Below are positions 1 through 8,333 of a stretch of 64,000 bases of DNA, piece by piece (within the stretch, counting starts at the first letter, position 1; every line of letters starts with the position of its first letter). The position numbers and the translations under genes were made by a program. Below the pieces are notes generated by a model. The model had not been told where the DNA came from. It saw only the letters and a program-made list of their open reading frames with translations, and searched no databases. The stretch is from Saprospiraceae bacterium (GTDB taxonomy: Bacteria > Bacteroidota > Bacteroidia > Chitinophagales > Saprospiraceae), in the NCBI GenBank assembly GCA_022841345.1, contig JALHRR010000001.1, positions 124,001-188,000 on the forward strand, read 5' to 3'.

Positions 1-1594
1 TGAGTTTCAGGATACCAATTTTCTGCAATATGCCATCATCAAAAAACTATGCATGTATGAGGGAAGTCCGCGCAATATCTGTATTGTCGGGGATGATGCG
101 CAGAGTATTTATGCATTTCGTGGAGCCACAATTGAAAATATATTGGATTTTGAAAGAGATTTCCACGGATTGCAAACTTTCAAGCTGGAACAGAATTATC
201 GTTCAACCCCTCATATAGTTCAGGCCGCCAATGATGTCATCACTTACAACAAAAGACAAATCAAAAAGGAAATCTGGACAGAAAAGCCAAAAGGTGAACC
301 TATTCGTCTGATTAAAGCTATTACAGATTCTGAAGAGGGGAAAAGAGTTTCTGATAGTATTTTGGAACTCAAGCACCGATATCACCTTTCAAACAGTGAA
401 ATAGCCATCCTATACCGCACAAATGCGCAATCGAGAATATTTGAGGAGTTTCTTCGCAAGTATAATCTTTCTTATAGGGTGTTTGGTGGTCTATCCTTCT
501 ATCAAAGGAAGGAAGTTAAGGATTTACTGGCATACCTTCGATTGACAGCGAATAAGAGAGATGATGAGGCACTCAGACGTATCATCAATTATCCGCGCAG
601 AGGCGTGGGCAACACCTCGATGGAGAAAATAACGACCTGGGCCAATGCGCATGATATTTCACTTTGGGAAGCCACGCTGGTGTTTGCTGCTAATTCCAAA
701 GGAAAGGGAGGATTGGAAGCTTTTGTTACGCTGATGAATTCTTTTTCAGCGAAAATGCAAACCCTGAACGTGTTTGATCTCGCTGTATATGTTGCCAATA
801 AATCAGGAATTGTGCAGGATCTCAAAGGGGACAATACACAGGACGGACTAAACAGACTGGAAAATATTCAGGCATTGCTGGACAGTATCAAGGAGTTTTC
901 CGAAAATGATGAGTTGATTGATGAAGCAACCATGCCTGATAAATCATTACAAAGTTATTTACAAAATATAGCCCTGATCTCTGACATGGATCAGGCAGAT
1001 CAAAATCCGGATTATATCACGCTCATGTCAGTGCATGCAGCCAAAGGCCTTGAATTCAGAGCGGTTTTCGTGGTAGGGCTTGAAGAAAATTTATTTCCTT
1101 CCTTTCAGTCCTCAGAGACGATAGAGAATATTGATGAAGAAAGAAGATTATTCTATGTAGCCATCACAAGGGCACAGGAGTTTTTATCCTTAAGCTTTGC
1201 AAAAAGCAGATATCGCTACGGTCAGATCAGGTATAATGAACCATCAAGGTTCCTGCAGGAAATAGATCCTGCGCGTCTGGATATGCCGGCTGTAGAATCT
1301 ATTCAAAATATAATGACGCAGCAGCGTTCAGGAGTAAGTGGTTTTCTCAATAAGAAACCTGTTATAGTGGCACCCTCATTCAAGAATACAGAAATTCTGA
1401 ATTTCAAAGCCAGTCCTTCCTCTCAGATCATGAAAGGTATGAATGTGTTGCACATGAGATTTGGTAAAGGCACGGTAGTTAATATTGATGGAAATAATGA
1501 CAGCAAGGTAGCTACTATCAGATTTGAAGCCACAGGTGAAGAGGAAAAGCGCATTATGCTGAAATTTGCAAAGCTTCAAATCCTGGAATCTTGA
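1..1594 (+). CDS. UvrD/PcrA-type ATP-dependent DNA helicase, 5' truncated by window edge
   Basis: This is a superfamily 1A 3'-5' DNA helicase acting in repair and replication restart. The frame is open from the first base, and the first visible residues, EFQDTN, are the end of the Walker B motif II (DEFQDTN), so roughly the N-terminal third lies outside the window. Visible motifs in order are GDDAQSIYAFRGA (motif III), LEQNYRST (motif IV), LMSVHAAKGLEF (motif V) and ERRLFYVAITRA (motif VI). The last ~50 residues (HMRFGKGTVVNIDG onward) match the Tudor-like C-terminal domain of PcrA/UvrD that contacts RNA polymerase. The first in-window ATG, at 53, is internal and not the start. Family assignment is secure; UvrD versus PcrA versus Rep naming is not resolved here. 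Confidence 0.95.
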   Translation, partial: EFQDTNFLQYAIIKKLCMYEGSPRNICIVGDDAQSIYAFRGATIENILDFERDFHGLQTFKLEQNYRSTPHIVQAANDVITYNKRQIKKEIWTEKPKGEPIRLIKAITDSEEGKRVSDSILELKHRYHLSNSEIAILYRTNAQSRIFEEFLRKYNLSYRVFGGLSFYQRKEVKDLLAYLRLTANKRDDEALRRIINYPRRGVGNTSMEKITTWANAHDISLWEATLVFAANSKGKGGLEAFVTLMNSFSAKMQTLNVFDLAVYVANKSGIVQDLKGDNTQDGLNRLENIQALLDSIKEFSENDELIDEATMPDKSLQSYLQNIALISDMDQADQNPDYITLMSVHAAKGLEFRAVFVVGLEENLFPSFQSSETIENIDEERRLFYVAITRAQEFLSLSFAKSRYRYGQIRYNEPSRFLQEIDPARLDMPAVESIQNIMTQQRSGVSGFLNKKPVIVAPSFKNTEILNFKASPSSQIMKGMNVLHMRFGKGTVVNIDGNNDSKVATIRFEATGEEEKRIMLKFAKLQILES

Positions 1595-1917
1595 AATTAA
1601 TGTTAATTTAATACAGGTCTTCCCCGTATATTGGATGGATAATGTTTTTTTTGACCCAATTAAAGGCGCGTAAGCTCAGGGTTTGTGTATATTGAACAAT
1701 ATTTCATTGGCACAAGGGTAAATAATGCGCACGCTTTTTTTGAAATGAAAACAATTTATTTTAAACTTGCCACTCCTTAGCAATTCTAATATTCAATTAT
1801 CAACATTTGGAAGAAGTTTTGCTAGACGGGGGACAAAGTAATTGAAATAATATTTTGTCGTTAATAACCTAAATTTGAAACTTTACTTTAATTGTTACAA
1901 CTCAAAACTAAAAGTGT
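1595..1917. other. Intergenic stretch upstream of the Ton cluster
   Basis: About 320 bases without a credible gene. It is AT-rich and contains a short inverted repeat ATATTG-AA-CAATAT (1689-1702) and a -7-like promoter box just before exbB. I see no tRNA, no strong terminator after the helicase, and no conserved leader that I recognise. Confidence 0.6.
1870..1877 (+). promoter_or_regulatory. Predicted -7 box of the exbB promoter
   Basis: TAAATTTG matches the Bacteroidetes primary sigma-factor -7 consensus TAnnTTTG and lies 40 bases before the exbB ATG. No TTTG sits at the usual 19-21 base spacing upstream, so only half of the promoter is visible. Confidence 0.4.
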
Positions 1918-2736
1918 ATGAGCAAAGCTAAAACGAAAGATCTGAATGAACCTAAAAGATCTGGCTTCTTTTCCGGAATAGCTATTCTGGCGTGTCTGGT
2001 AATCGGATGGTTGGTTTATCTTTTTGTGATGGGAAATCCGGCCAACTTTGAAGGAGGAGATCCCAATAACCACCCTCTGGATGGTAATCCTCTGGGTCTG
2101 ATTTACAAAGGCGGCTATGTCGTGCCATTTCTTCTCACCTTGTTTTTAGTTACTGTCACTTTTGCCATTGAGCGTTATCTTACTATCAATAAAGCTAAAG
2201 GAAAAGGTAATACCCAGCAATTTGTACGCAAAGTGCAATATAATTTGGAAACAAATAATGTAGGTGCAGCGCTTGCAGAATGTGACAAACAAAGAGGTTC
2301 TGTTGCCAATGTAGTAAGAGCTACCCTTGAAAAATATCAGGAAATGGAAGTAGCAACAGGAATGGATACCGAACAAAAAGTATTGGCCATTCGTCAGGAA
2401 GTGGAAGAAGCTACTGCTCTTGAATTACCTATGCTGGAGAAGAATTTGGTTATTCTCTCAACAATGGGTTCTGTAGCTACACTTGTAGCACTTTTGGGAA
2501 CAGTACTTGGTATGATCAAAGCATTCTCAGCTCTTGCAACTGCAGGTGCTCCGGATCCGGTGGCGCTTGCAAACGGTATCTCTGAAGCCTTGATCAATAC
2601 TGCCCTTGGTATCGGAACAGCTGCCCTTGCAATCATTTTTTACAATTTCTTTACTACAAAAATCGATGCTTTGACATATGCTATCGATGAGTGTAGCTTC
2701 AGTATTGCAAACACATTTGCAGCTAAGCATAAGTAA
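1918..2736 (+). CDS. exbB: MotA/TolQ/ExbB proton channel family protein
   Basis: Inner-membrane proton channel that, with ExbD, uses the proton motive force to drive TonB. The 272-residue protein has hydrophobic segments near residues 18-38, 66-84, 176-200 and 222-246. The last two form the conserved MotA/TolQ/ExbB core (GSVATLVALLGTVLGMIKAF and ALINTALGIGTAALAI). The extra N-terminal helix and the Asn/Gly/Pro-rich periplasmic loop at 40-60 are typical of the longer Bacteroidetes versions. It is first in a run of co-oriented Ton genes, with two exbD genes following within 90 and 60 bases. ExbB rather than TolQ is preferred because a TonB gene follows and no TolA or Pal gene does. Confidence 0.93.
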   Translation: MSKAKTKDLNEPKRSGFFSGIAILACLVIGWLVYLFVMGNPANFEGGDPNNHPLDGNPLGLIYKGGYVVPFLLTLFLVTVTFAIERYLTINKAKGKGNTQQFVRKVQYNLETNNVGAALAECDKQRGSVANVVRATLEKYQEMEVATGMDTEQKVLAIRQEVEEATALELPMLEKNLVILSTMGSVATLVALLGTVLGMIKAFSALATAGAPDPVALANGISEALINTALGIGTAALAIIFYNFFTTKIDALTYAIDECSFSIANTFAAKHK

Positions 2737-2823
2737 ATTGGAGCTTTAGCAGATCTGAATGGAACTATTTGGACTGCTTTGACTGTCATTACAATTATAG
2801 CAATCATTAAAGCCTGATGAATT

Positions 2824-3504
2824 ATGCCTAAAATTAAAATGAAACGTAGTAGCCCGTCAATCGACATGACGGCTATGTGTGATGTGGCTTTTTTGCTTTT
2901 AACATTCTTTATGTTGACTGCAAAATTTAGAGCCGCTGAGCCTGTAGCTGTAGATTTACCGGCTTCCCGTTCTGAACTCAAACTACCGGAAAGTAATGTT
3001 CTGATCCTTTCTATTGCCAAAGATGGAAGAGTATTTTTCCATGTTGATAATCAGAAAGTAAGAATGAATACACTGGTAGAAATGGGTAAATTATACAATG
3101 TCACCTTCACGGACAAACAAATTCAGGATTTCTCTCTGACAGAAAGCTTCGGCGTTCCTATTGCCCAACTTCCGTCACTTCTGGACAAATCTCCTGAAGA
3201 ACGAAATGCAATAGTTCAGGATGGAATTCCTATGGATACTACAGGCGGTAAAAGAAATGAATTGTCTGATTGGGTTCATTTAGCCAGAGTTTCTGATTTA
3301 CAGCTTAGCAGTACCGGTGAAATAGAATCCAAAGGTATTCGTATCGCAATCAGAGGGGATGGTTTTGTTGAATATCCTTTTATTGAAAGGGTGATTGAAA
3401 CATTACAGGACCGTAAAATCAATAAGTTTAATCTGATTACTACATTAAAGGGTGCTGCAGGAATAGGCGGTACCGGAGCGGCTGAGGAGGAAAGTGATGA
3501 ATAG
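2824..3504 (+). CDS. exbD: ExbD/TolR family biopolymer transporter (first copy)
   Basis: Single-span inner-membrane partner of ExbB. After a short basic cytoplasmic N-terminus (MPKIKMKRSS) there is one transmembrane helix, about residues 17-34, carrying the essential in-membrane aspartate (Asp20 in MTAMCDVAFLLLTFFML) that shuttles protons. The periplasmic part is long (226 residues overall against about 140 in E. coli), as is usual for the first ExbD in Bacteroidetes Ton clusters. It ends in a Gly/Glu-rich tail. It lies 87 bases after exbB and 56 before the second exbD, so co-transcription is likely. Confidence 0.93.
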   Translation: MPKIKMKRSSPSIDMTAMCDVAFLLLTFFMLTAKFRAAEPVAVDLPASRSELKLPESNVLILSIAKDGRVFFHVDNQKVRMNTLVEMGKLYNVTFTDKQIQDFSLTESFGVPIAQLPSLLDKSPEERNAIVQDGIPMDTTGGKRNELSDWVHLARVSDLQLSSTGEIESKGIRIAIRGDGFVEYPFIERVIETLQDRKINKFNLITTLKGAAGIGGTGAAEEESDE

Positions 3505-3560
3505 TCCTTTGGATACAATCACTTTGTTCTATTTTCTAACAAAATAAATGCCTTCGAGAT

Positions 3561-4094
3561 ATGTCTGATATTGAAGTTGCCGATAAGGGTGATGGGAAGA
3601 AACGATCGAAGAAACTCTCTACCAAAGTGGACATGACTCCCATGGTTGATTTGGGATTTTTATTGATTACTTTTTTCATGCTTGCTACCACACTGAGTAA
3701 ACCTCAGGCGATGGAACTCAATGTGCCCGCCAAGACTGATGATACACTGGATCAGACCGTTGTCAAAGAGTCAAAAGCTCTGACTTTGATCCTGGCTTCC
3801 AATGATACCTTATACTATTATATTGGGATTGAAGAACCTGAAGTAGGTTTCGTAGATTTTTCTCAGTCTAAGAATGTTGAACCTATCATCTACGACAGAC
3901 AAAAGGCTGTAGAGGCTCAGTATGGCGATAAGGATGAATTGGTAGTTGTAATCAAAGCAATGGCCGCCTCTAAGTATAAAAATTTGGTCAATATATTGGA
4001 TGAAATGTCCATTACTCAAACCAAAAGATATGCGATCGGTGAATTTACTGAGGTAGATTCAATGATTATTTACGATATCATTCAGGAAGAGTAA
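3561..4094 (+). CDS. exbD: ExbD/TolR family biopolymer transporter (second copy)
   Basis: Second ExbD paralogue, 177 residues. A lysine-rich cytoplasmic tail (GDGKKRSKKLSTK) precedes one helix at about 27-44 with the conserved proton-carrying aspartate (Asp30 in MTPMVDLGFLLITFFML). The periplasmic domain ends in VDSMIIYDIIQEE. Having two different exbD genes side by side is common in Bacteroidetes and probably gives heteromeric ExbD in the channel. A hairpin followed by TTTT lies directly after the stop, so some transcripts may end here before tonB. Confidence 0.93.
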   Translation: MSDIEVADKGDGKKRSKKLSTKVDMTPMVDLGFLLITFFMLATTLSKPQAMELNVPAKTDDTLDQTVVKESKALTLILASNDTLYYYIGIEEPEVGFVDFSQSKNVEPIIYDRQKAVEAQYGDKDELVVVIKAMAASKYKNLVNILDEMSITQTKRYAIGEFTEVDSMIIYDIIQEE

Positions 4095-4103
4095 TAGTAA
4101 AAG

Positions 4104-4144
4104 TGTCATCAAAAATTGTAACTCTCAATTTTTGTTGACGTTTT
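4104..4144 (+). terminator. Rho-independent terminator-like hairpin after exbD2
   Basis: The arms TCATCAAAAATTG and CAATTTTTGTTGA pair over 12 of 13 positions around a 7-8 base loop and are followed by TTTT. It lies between the second exbD and tonB and could uncouple their expression. Confidence 0.55.
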
Positions 4145-4196
4145 ATAATAAATAAAAAGCTGAGCTGACATTTTTTATCTTCTTCAGCAACTTTTA

Positions 4197-4232
4197 TTTG
4201 CAATGTTACGTTATATAACGTATATTTACGTT
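4197..4232 (+). promoter_or_regulatory. Predicted tonB promoter with an embedded perfect palindrome
   Basis: TTTG (4197-4200), a 20-base spacer, then TATATTTA (4221-4228) fits the Bacteroidetes -33/-7 pattern with one mismatch in the -7 box. Inside the spacer and touching the -7 box is the perfect 16-base palindrome TACGTTATATAACGTA (4207-4222). The heptamer TTACGTT occurs twice, 20 bases apart (4206 and 4226). The position suggests an operator; the regulator is unknown. Confidence 0.45.
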
Positions 4233-4247
4233 CTAAAATAAAAAGAT

Positions 4248-5078
4248 ATGGATCCTAATAAAATCATGACAGCACATATGGACGACATCGTCTTCGAAGG
4301 ACGGAATAAGTCGTATGGTGCATATGTCCTCAGATCGATCTATGACAATCATGTGCGGAATGCGCTCATTTTGGGTACACTCGTATTCTTAGTGATTGTG
4401 TTTTTACCTCAGATTACCGCAATGATCAGTAATCTGACCAAAGCAGAAGCAGAAGAAGAAGTGATTGTGGAACTAACATTGGAGGCACCGCCACCCTTGG
4501 ATCCTAATACTCCTCCACCGCCACCGCCACCTGAGATTCCACCACCACCACCACCGTCCAAGCCGACGATCAAATATACTCCTCCTGTAATCAAGAAGGA
4601 TGAAGAAGTGGTAGATGAAGAACCACCTCCGATGGTAGAGGAACTAAAAGATATCGCTATCAGTACCCAGACGAAAGAAGGGTCTGAAGATGGTGTAGAT
4701 TTGGGTATTCTGGATGGTGATGGGCCGGCAGCTCCGCCAATTGTAGAGGCTCCTGTAAAGGAAGAAGTATTTACAAGGGTTGAACAAATGCCCATGTTTG
4801 GTAGTGGTGAAAAAGAGCTTTTGGAATACTTAAGCAAAAACATTAAATATCCCGCCATAGCTAGAGAGAATGGTATTACCGGGATGGTAGTAGTTCAATT
4901 TGTTGTCGAGAGAGATGGCAGCGTTTCCAGTCCTGAAGTCGTAAGAGGAATTGGAGGAGGTTGTGATGAAGAAGCACTGCGTGTTGTGAAAGGTATGCCC
5001 AAATGGAAGCCGGGCAAGCAACAAGGTAGAGCTGTAAAAGTTAAATACACACTGCCAATCAGATTCAGACTAGAATAA
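4248..5078 (+). CDS. tonB: TonB family energy transducer
   Basis: Transmits ExbBD energy across the periplasm to outer-membrane TonB-dependent receptors such as the one at 11315-13792. The 276-residue protein begins with the Bacteroidetes TonB signature VFEGRNKSYGAYVLR, followed by one helix at about 38-60. Next comes a strongly proline-rich spacer (about 81-105, with runs of five to seven Pro), an acidic linker, and a C-terminal TonB domain (about 185-276) with the KYPAIAREN and GxVVVQFVVERDGSVS features. It has its own predicted promoter and a terminator immediately downstream, so it may form a separately regulated unit within the Ton cluster. Confidence 0.95.
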   Translation: MDPNKIMTAHMDDIVFEGRNKSYGAYVLRSIYDNHVRNALILGTLVFLVIVFLPQITAMISNLTKAEAEEEVIVELTLEAPPPLDPNTPPPPPPPEIPPPPPPSKPTIKYTPPVIKKDEEVVDEEPPPMVEELKDIAISTQTKEGSEDGVDLGILDGDGPAAPPIVEAPVKEEVFTRVEQMPMFGSGEKELLEYLSKNIKYPAIARENGITGMVVVQFVVERDGSVSSPEVVRGIGGGCDEEALRVVKGMPKWKPGKQQGRAVKVKYTLPIRFRLE

Positions 5079-5103
5079 GCTGATTTGCATAAAATATCAG
5101 AAT

Positions 5104-5149
5104 AAATGGTCAGAATAATTCTTCGATGAAATTGTTTTGACCATTTTTT
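5104..5149 (+). terminator. Terminator-like hairpin after tonB
   Basis: The arms AAATGGTCA (5104-5112) and TGACCATTT (5138-5146) are perfectly complementary, separated by 25 bases that can fold a smaller inner helix, and end in a T-run. The loop is long, so termination efficiency is uncertain. Confidence 0.55.
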
Positions 5150-5166
5150 ATTTAAAGTTAATTACT

Positions 5167-5388
5167 ATGGCACAGAGAGCAAATCCAATGACGCAAATAT
5201 TATTCGTGTTAAGCCTGGCTTTTTCACTGGTATATTTGGCTTTGGGTATTGTGCTGATCATCAAAAAAGAATTTATACCCGGTATCAGTTATACTCTGCA
5301 AGTCATTTTCGGGGTAGGGTGCCTGGGATATTCGGCACTAAGGTTTTTTAGAGCTTATCAGGTAATAAAACAACCAAAAAGAATATGA
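5167..5388 (+). CDS. Small two-helix membrane protein in the Ton cluster
   Basis: A 73-residue protein starting MAQRANPMTQ, with two hydrophobic segments at about residues 10-32 and 39-60 joined by a short basic turn (KKEF), and a basic C-terminus (KQPKRI). I recognise no family. An upstream start at 5137 is open but lies inside the tonB terminator hairpin, so the ATG at 5167 is preferred. Its stop overlaps the start of the PstS-like gene by 4 bases (ATGA), which implies translational coupling and a shared role with that lipoprotein. Function unknown. Confidence 0.75.
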   Translation: MAQRANPMTQILFVLSLAFSLVYLALGIVLIIKKEFIPGISYTLQVIFGVGCLGYSALRFFRAYQVIKQPKRI

Positions 5389-6296
5389 AAGGAGTAAAAT
5401 GGGTCCGTTTTTTGACTTGCCTGATGGGCTTTCATCTCCTGTTTTTGGCTTCATGCGGTGCTCCTGAAACCAGGGAAGTAGATACCATCACCAAAGGAGA
5501 GATATATATCGCAGTTGATGAGTCATTAAAAGATGTGGTTAGTACCGGTATTTACAATTTTCAGCAAATCAATCCTGAAGCAAATATTACAGCCTTGTAT
5601 CTTCCACAGGAACTTGCCTATCAGGCATTGCTTTCTGATTCTGTCAGATTAGTTATTGGAGGCAGAGGATTGAATGAGCAGGAGTTGAAAAGTTTTGAGA
5701 ATAAAAAAATTAAAACCAGATCGACTCCGCTGGCTAAAGATGCCGTAGCACTTATTGTAGCTAAGGATTACGTAGATAGTATATCATTAAGTAAGCTGGA
5801 ATCCTGGATGAAAGGTAGTGCAACTGACGACTCTGGGCTTGTTCTGGTGTTTGACAATTCGGCATCGGGAGCAGTTTCTTTTTTGATGGAAAAGTTTGAA
5901 CTGCAGTCTTTACCTGAAAAAGTGTACGCTCTAAACAACAACGAGGAGGTTGTAAATTATGTGGCTTCCAATCCAAAAGCGGTAGGAATACTTGCTAATA
6001 ACTGGATAACTCAATTAGGAGCAGCAGATAAAGCAGCGATTGATGAAAAAATAAAGTATTTAGCTATATCAGGATCAGATACAAAGAATGGATACTTTTT
6101 CCCTGAGCAGACGTTTATTGCTGACAGTACTTATCCTTTAATCAGATCAATTTATGGAATAAGTGCAGAATCAAGAGTAGGCCTTGGAACCGGATTTTTA
6201 TCATTTCTTGCCAGCGAAAGAGGTCAAAGGATTATTCTGAAAGCTGGTTTATTACCAAATGATATGCCTTCACGGGAATTGATCATTCATGATTAA
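5385..6296 (+). CDS. PstS-like substrate-binding lipoprotein
   Basis: A 303-residue lipoprotein: hydrophobic signal followed by the lipobox LASC (Cys about residue 24). The remainder resembles the PBP-like fold of phosphate-binding PstS, with a DESLKDVVSTGIYNFQ opening, a FDNSASGAVSFL ligand-loop-like segment and a SNPKAVGILANNW segment late in the protein. No pstCAB genes are present, so it is unlikely to feed an ABC transporter here. Genes of this kind commonly accompany exbB-exbD-exbD-tonB in Bacteroidetes. It overlaps the preceding small membrane protein by 4 bases. The ligand is unknown; phosphate binding is only a family-based possibility. Confidence 0.8.
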   Translation: MKGVKWVRFLTCLMGFHLLFLASCGAPETREVDTITKGEIYIAVDESLKDVVSTGIYNFQQINPEANITALYLPQELAYQALLSDSVRLVIGGRGLNEQELKSFENKKIKTRSTPLAKDAVALIVAKDYVDSISLSKLESWMKGSATDDSGLVLVFDNSASGAVSFLMEKFELQSLPEKVYALNNNEEVVNYVASNPKAVGILANNWITQLGAADKAAIDEKIKYLAISGSDTKNGYFFPEQTFIADSTYPLIRSIYGISAESRVGLGTGFLSFLASERGQRIILKAGLLPNDMPSRELIIHD

Positions 6297-6427
6297 AACA
6301 TAAATGTGTGTTTCGGTGCTTAACCTTTATTTTATTATTTTAATCTTTGCAGTCAACAACATTTAGTATTTAACATTTCATTTATGTACCAATATAATTC
6401 TGGTACGTCTTTGATAAAAAGAGTAAT

Positions 6428-8134
6428 ATGAAAACCAACTATTTGATTTTAACAATAATCCTTGGTTTCTTTAGTATAGGGCTACAAGCTCAAAACATCG
6501 AAGCGGGTATCCGCCAGATGGAAAATGAAAACTACAGAGAAGCCAGGAAAATCTTTGCAGATTTAATCACCAAAGATAATAAAGATGCGCAGGCATACTT
6601 TTACATGGGACAATCCTTCCTGGACGTAGAGAATGTGGATTCTGCCAAATACTATTTCAACCTCGGTGTTGAAAGAAACAGCAGAGCCGCATTGAACTAT
6701 GTAGGTCAGGGTAAAATACAATATGCCAATAATAAAAAAGTAGAGGCAAGAGAACTCTTTGAACGTGCTGAGCGACTTGGAAAAGGTAAGGATTGGAGAG
6801 TTCTTTACGAAATAGGAAGAGTATATCTTTTTGATGAAGATAAAAATCTGGATATAGCTATTGAGAAGCTGGAGGTTGCAAAAGACCTTGCACGTACTAA
6901 TGTGGAAGTCTGGTCAACTTTGGGTGACGCTTACCTCGCTAAAAATGATGGAGGAAAAGCAGCATCTGCTTATGATTATGTTCTTGATAACCTGAAAGTT
7001 CAAAGTCCTCAGGTGTACCAAAAAAAGGCATTACTGTTCAAGAGGAGCAGAACATATGATGTGGCTGAAAAAAACCTCGAGACTGCAATAAGCCTGGATC
7101 CTAAGTTCGCACCTGCATACCGTGATTTGATTGAATTATATCAAATCACTAAAAAATATTCTAAAGTTACTCCCTTGCTCAGAACCTACACCGAATTAGT
7201 AGGTGATGATATTGAAATGAGAATCAGATTAGTCGGGTTCTTGTTTGGACAAGCAAAAGATTACGATGCTACTATTGCGGAGGCTGATAAAGTATTGGCT
7301 TCTCAGCCCAACAATTCAGGAATGCACAGATGGAAAGGTTATGCGCAGATTGAAAAAGAGCAGTATGCTGAGGGCTTAGCCACTATGGAAAAGTTCTTTG
7401 CAAACGTAGGAGAAGGCAAGACATATTTCATGGACTATGATTACTATGCCAAAGCAGCAATAAAAACAGGTGATATGGAAGGAGCAGCTGCTAAATATCG
7501 TACAGCATTGGAGCTCGGTATGGCCGAAGACGATGTATATGACAAGATTGCCAAAATGTACTACGAAAATAAGAAATGGAAAGAAGCAGTAGAGGCATAT
7601 CGTCAGAAAATGCAGATTGTAACACCTACCTCTACTGATTATTTTGCAATAGGCTATTCATTATATCAGCTTCAACAATATGCTGGTGCGGATTCTGCCT
7701 TTGCAGAAGTGACAGAAGTGTTACCTGACTGGTTACCGGGTTTTGTCTACAGAGCAAAAACGAATGAATTCCTGGATCCTAATCTGGATAGCCTGCTGGC
7801 AAAACCATTCCATGAGCGTATCATTGTATTGGGGGAAGTAGATAAAAAGAAGTTTGGGACAGACCTGATCAATGCTTATCGCTACCTTGGCTATGCTGCC
7901 ATGAAATTTGATAAGTATGAAGAAGCCAAGCCTTACTTAATCAAATTGGTTGAAGTAGGAATGATGGATCCTGAGAAATTTAAGAACAGCCTGAAAGAGG
8001 CCTATAGTAGCCTTGGATTTATATATCTTCAGGAAAAGGACAAAGCGAAGTCCCGTGAATATTATATGAAAGTTCTGGAAATAGATCCGGCAGATGTAGC
8101 TGCAAAAGATGCATTGGATTACCTAAAATTATAG
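6428..8134 (+). CDS. Exported tetratricopeptide-repeat protein of the Ton cluster
   Basis: A 568-residue protein with a cleavable signal peptide (MKTNYLILTIILGFFSIGLQA|Q). The rest is almost entirely TPR helices: for example NYREARKIFADLITKDNKDA near the start, VEVWSTLGDAYLAKNDGGKA in the middle and SLGFIYLQEKDKAKSREYYM near the end. TPR arrays serve as protein-docking scaffolds; here a periplasmic role with the Ton machinery is inferred only from position. It lies 131 bases after the PstS-like gene and is followed by a strong terminator, so it closes the cluster. Confidence 0.88.
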   Translation: MKTNYLILTIILGFFSIGLQAQNIEAGIRQMENENYREARKIFADLITKDNKDAQAYFYMGQSFLDVENVDSAKYYFNLGVERNSRAALNYVGQGKIQYANNKKVEARELFERAERLGKGKDWRVLYEIGRVYLFDEDKNLDIAIEKLEVAKDLARTNVEVWSTLGDAYLAKNDGGKAASAYDYVLDNLKVQSPQVYQKKALLFKRSRTYDVAEKNLETAISLDPKFAPAYRDLIELYQITKKYSKVTPLLRTYTELVGDDIEMRIRLVGFLFGQAKDYDATIAEADKVLASQPNNSGMHRWKGYAQIEKEQYAEGLATMEKFFANVGEGKTYFMDYDYYAKAAIKTGDMEGAAAKYRTALELGMAEDDVYDKIAKMYYENKKWKEAVEAYRQKMQIVTPTSTDYFAIGYSLYQLQQYAGADSAFAEVTEVLPDWLPGFVYRAKTNEFLDPNLDSLLAKPFHERIIVLGEVDKKKFGTDLINAYRYLGYAAMKFDKYEEAKPYLIKLVEVGMMDPEKFKNSLKEAYSSLGFIYLQEKDKAKSREYYMKVLEIDPADVAAKDALDYLKL

Positions 8135-8157
8135 TTTCTCTGGTTCAAATAATTAGA

Positions 8158-8187
8158 GGTCTGAAGTTAATTCTTCAGGCCTTTTTT
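8158..8187 (+). terminator. Strong rho-independent terminator closing the Ton cluster
   Basis: GGTCTGAAG (8158-8166) pairs with CTTCAGGCC (8173-8181) across a 6-base loop, with one G-T wobble, and is followed immediately by six T. Confidence 0.85.
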
Positions 8188-8306
8188 GTTGATAGTTTCT
8201 TTGACCAATATCAATTACTATATTGAAAGTCAATAAACTTCTTAATTATCAGCAGGAATTAAATCAAATCATTGACCTTTGCACTTACAAACTGACAAAA
8301 AGTCAA

Positions 8307-8314
8307 TAGTTTTG
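8307..8314 (+). promoter_or_regulatory. Predicted -7 box upstream of the 8334 lipoprotein gene
   Basis: TAGTTTTG fits TAnnTTTG and lies 19 bases before the ATG. No well-spaced -33 TTTG is present. It is flanked by TTGAC and GTCAA inverted pentamers. Confidence 0.4.
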
Positions 8315-8333
8315 CATCATTGAATTTACATCT

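Noticed and set aside
4409-4858. 149-codon open frame opposite tonB, Gly/Ser-rich
   Set aside because: It is the antisense image of the proline- and acid-rich TonB linker; no start signal, no family, composition dictated by tonB.
5137-5166. Upstream start for the small Ton-cluster protein
   Set aside because: It falls in the 3' arm of the tonB terminator hairpin and adds residues unlike a natural N-terminus.
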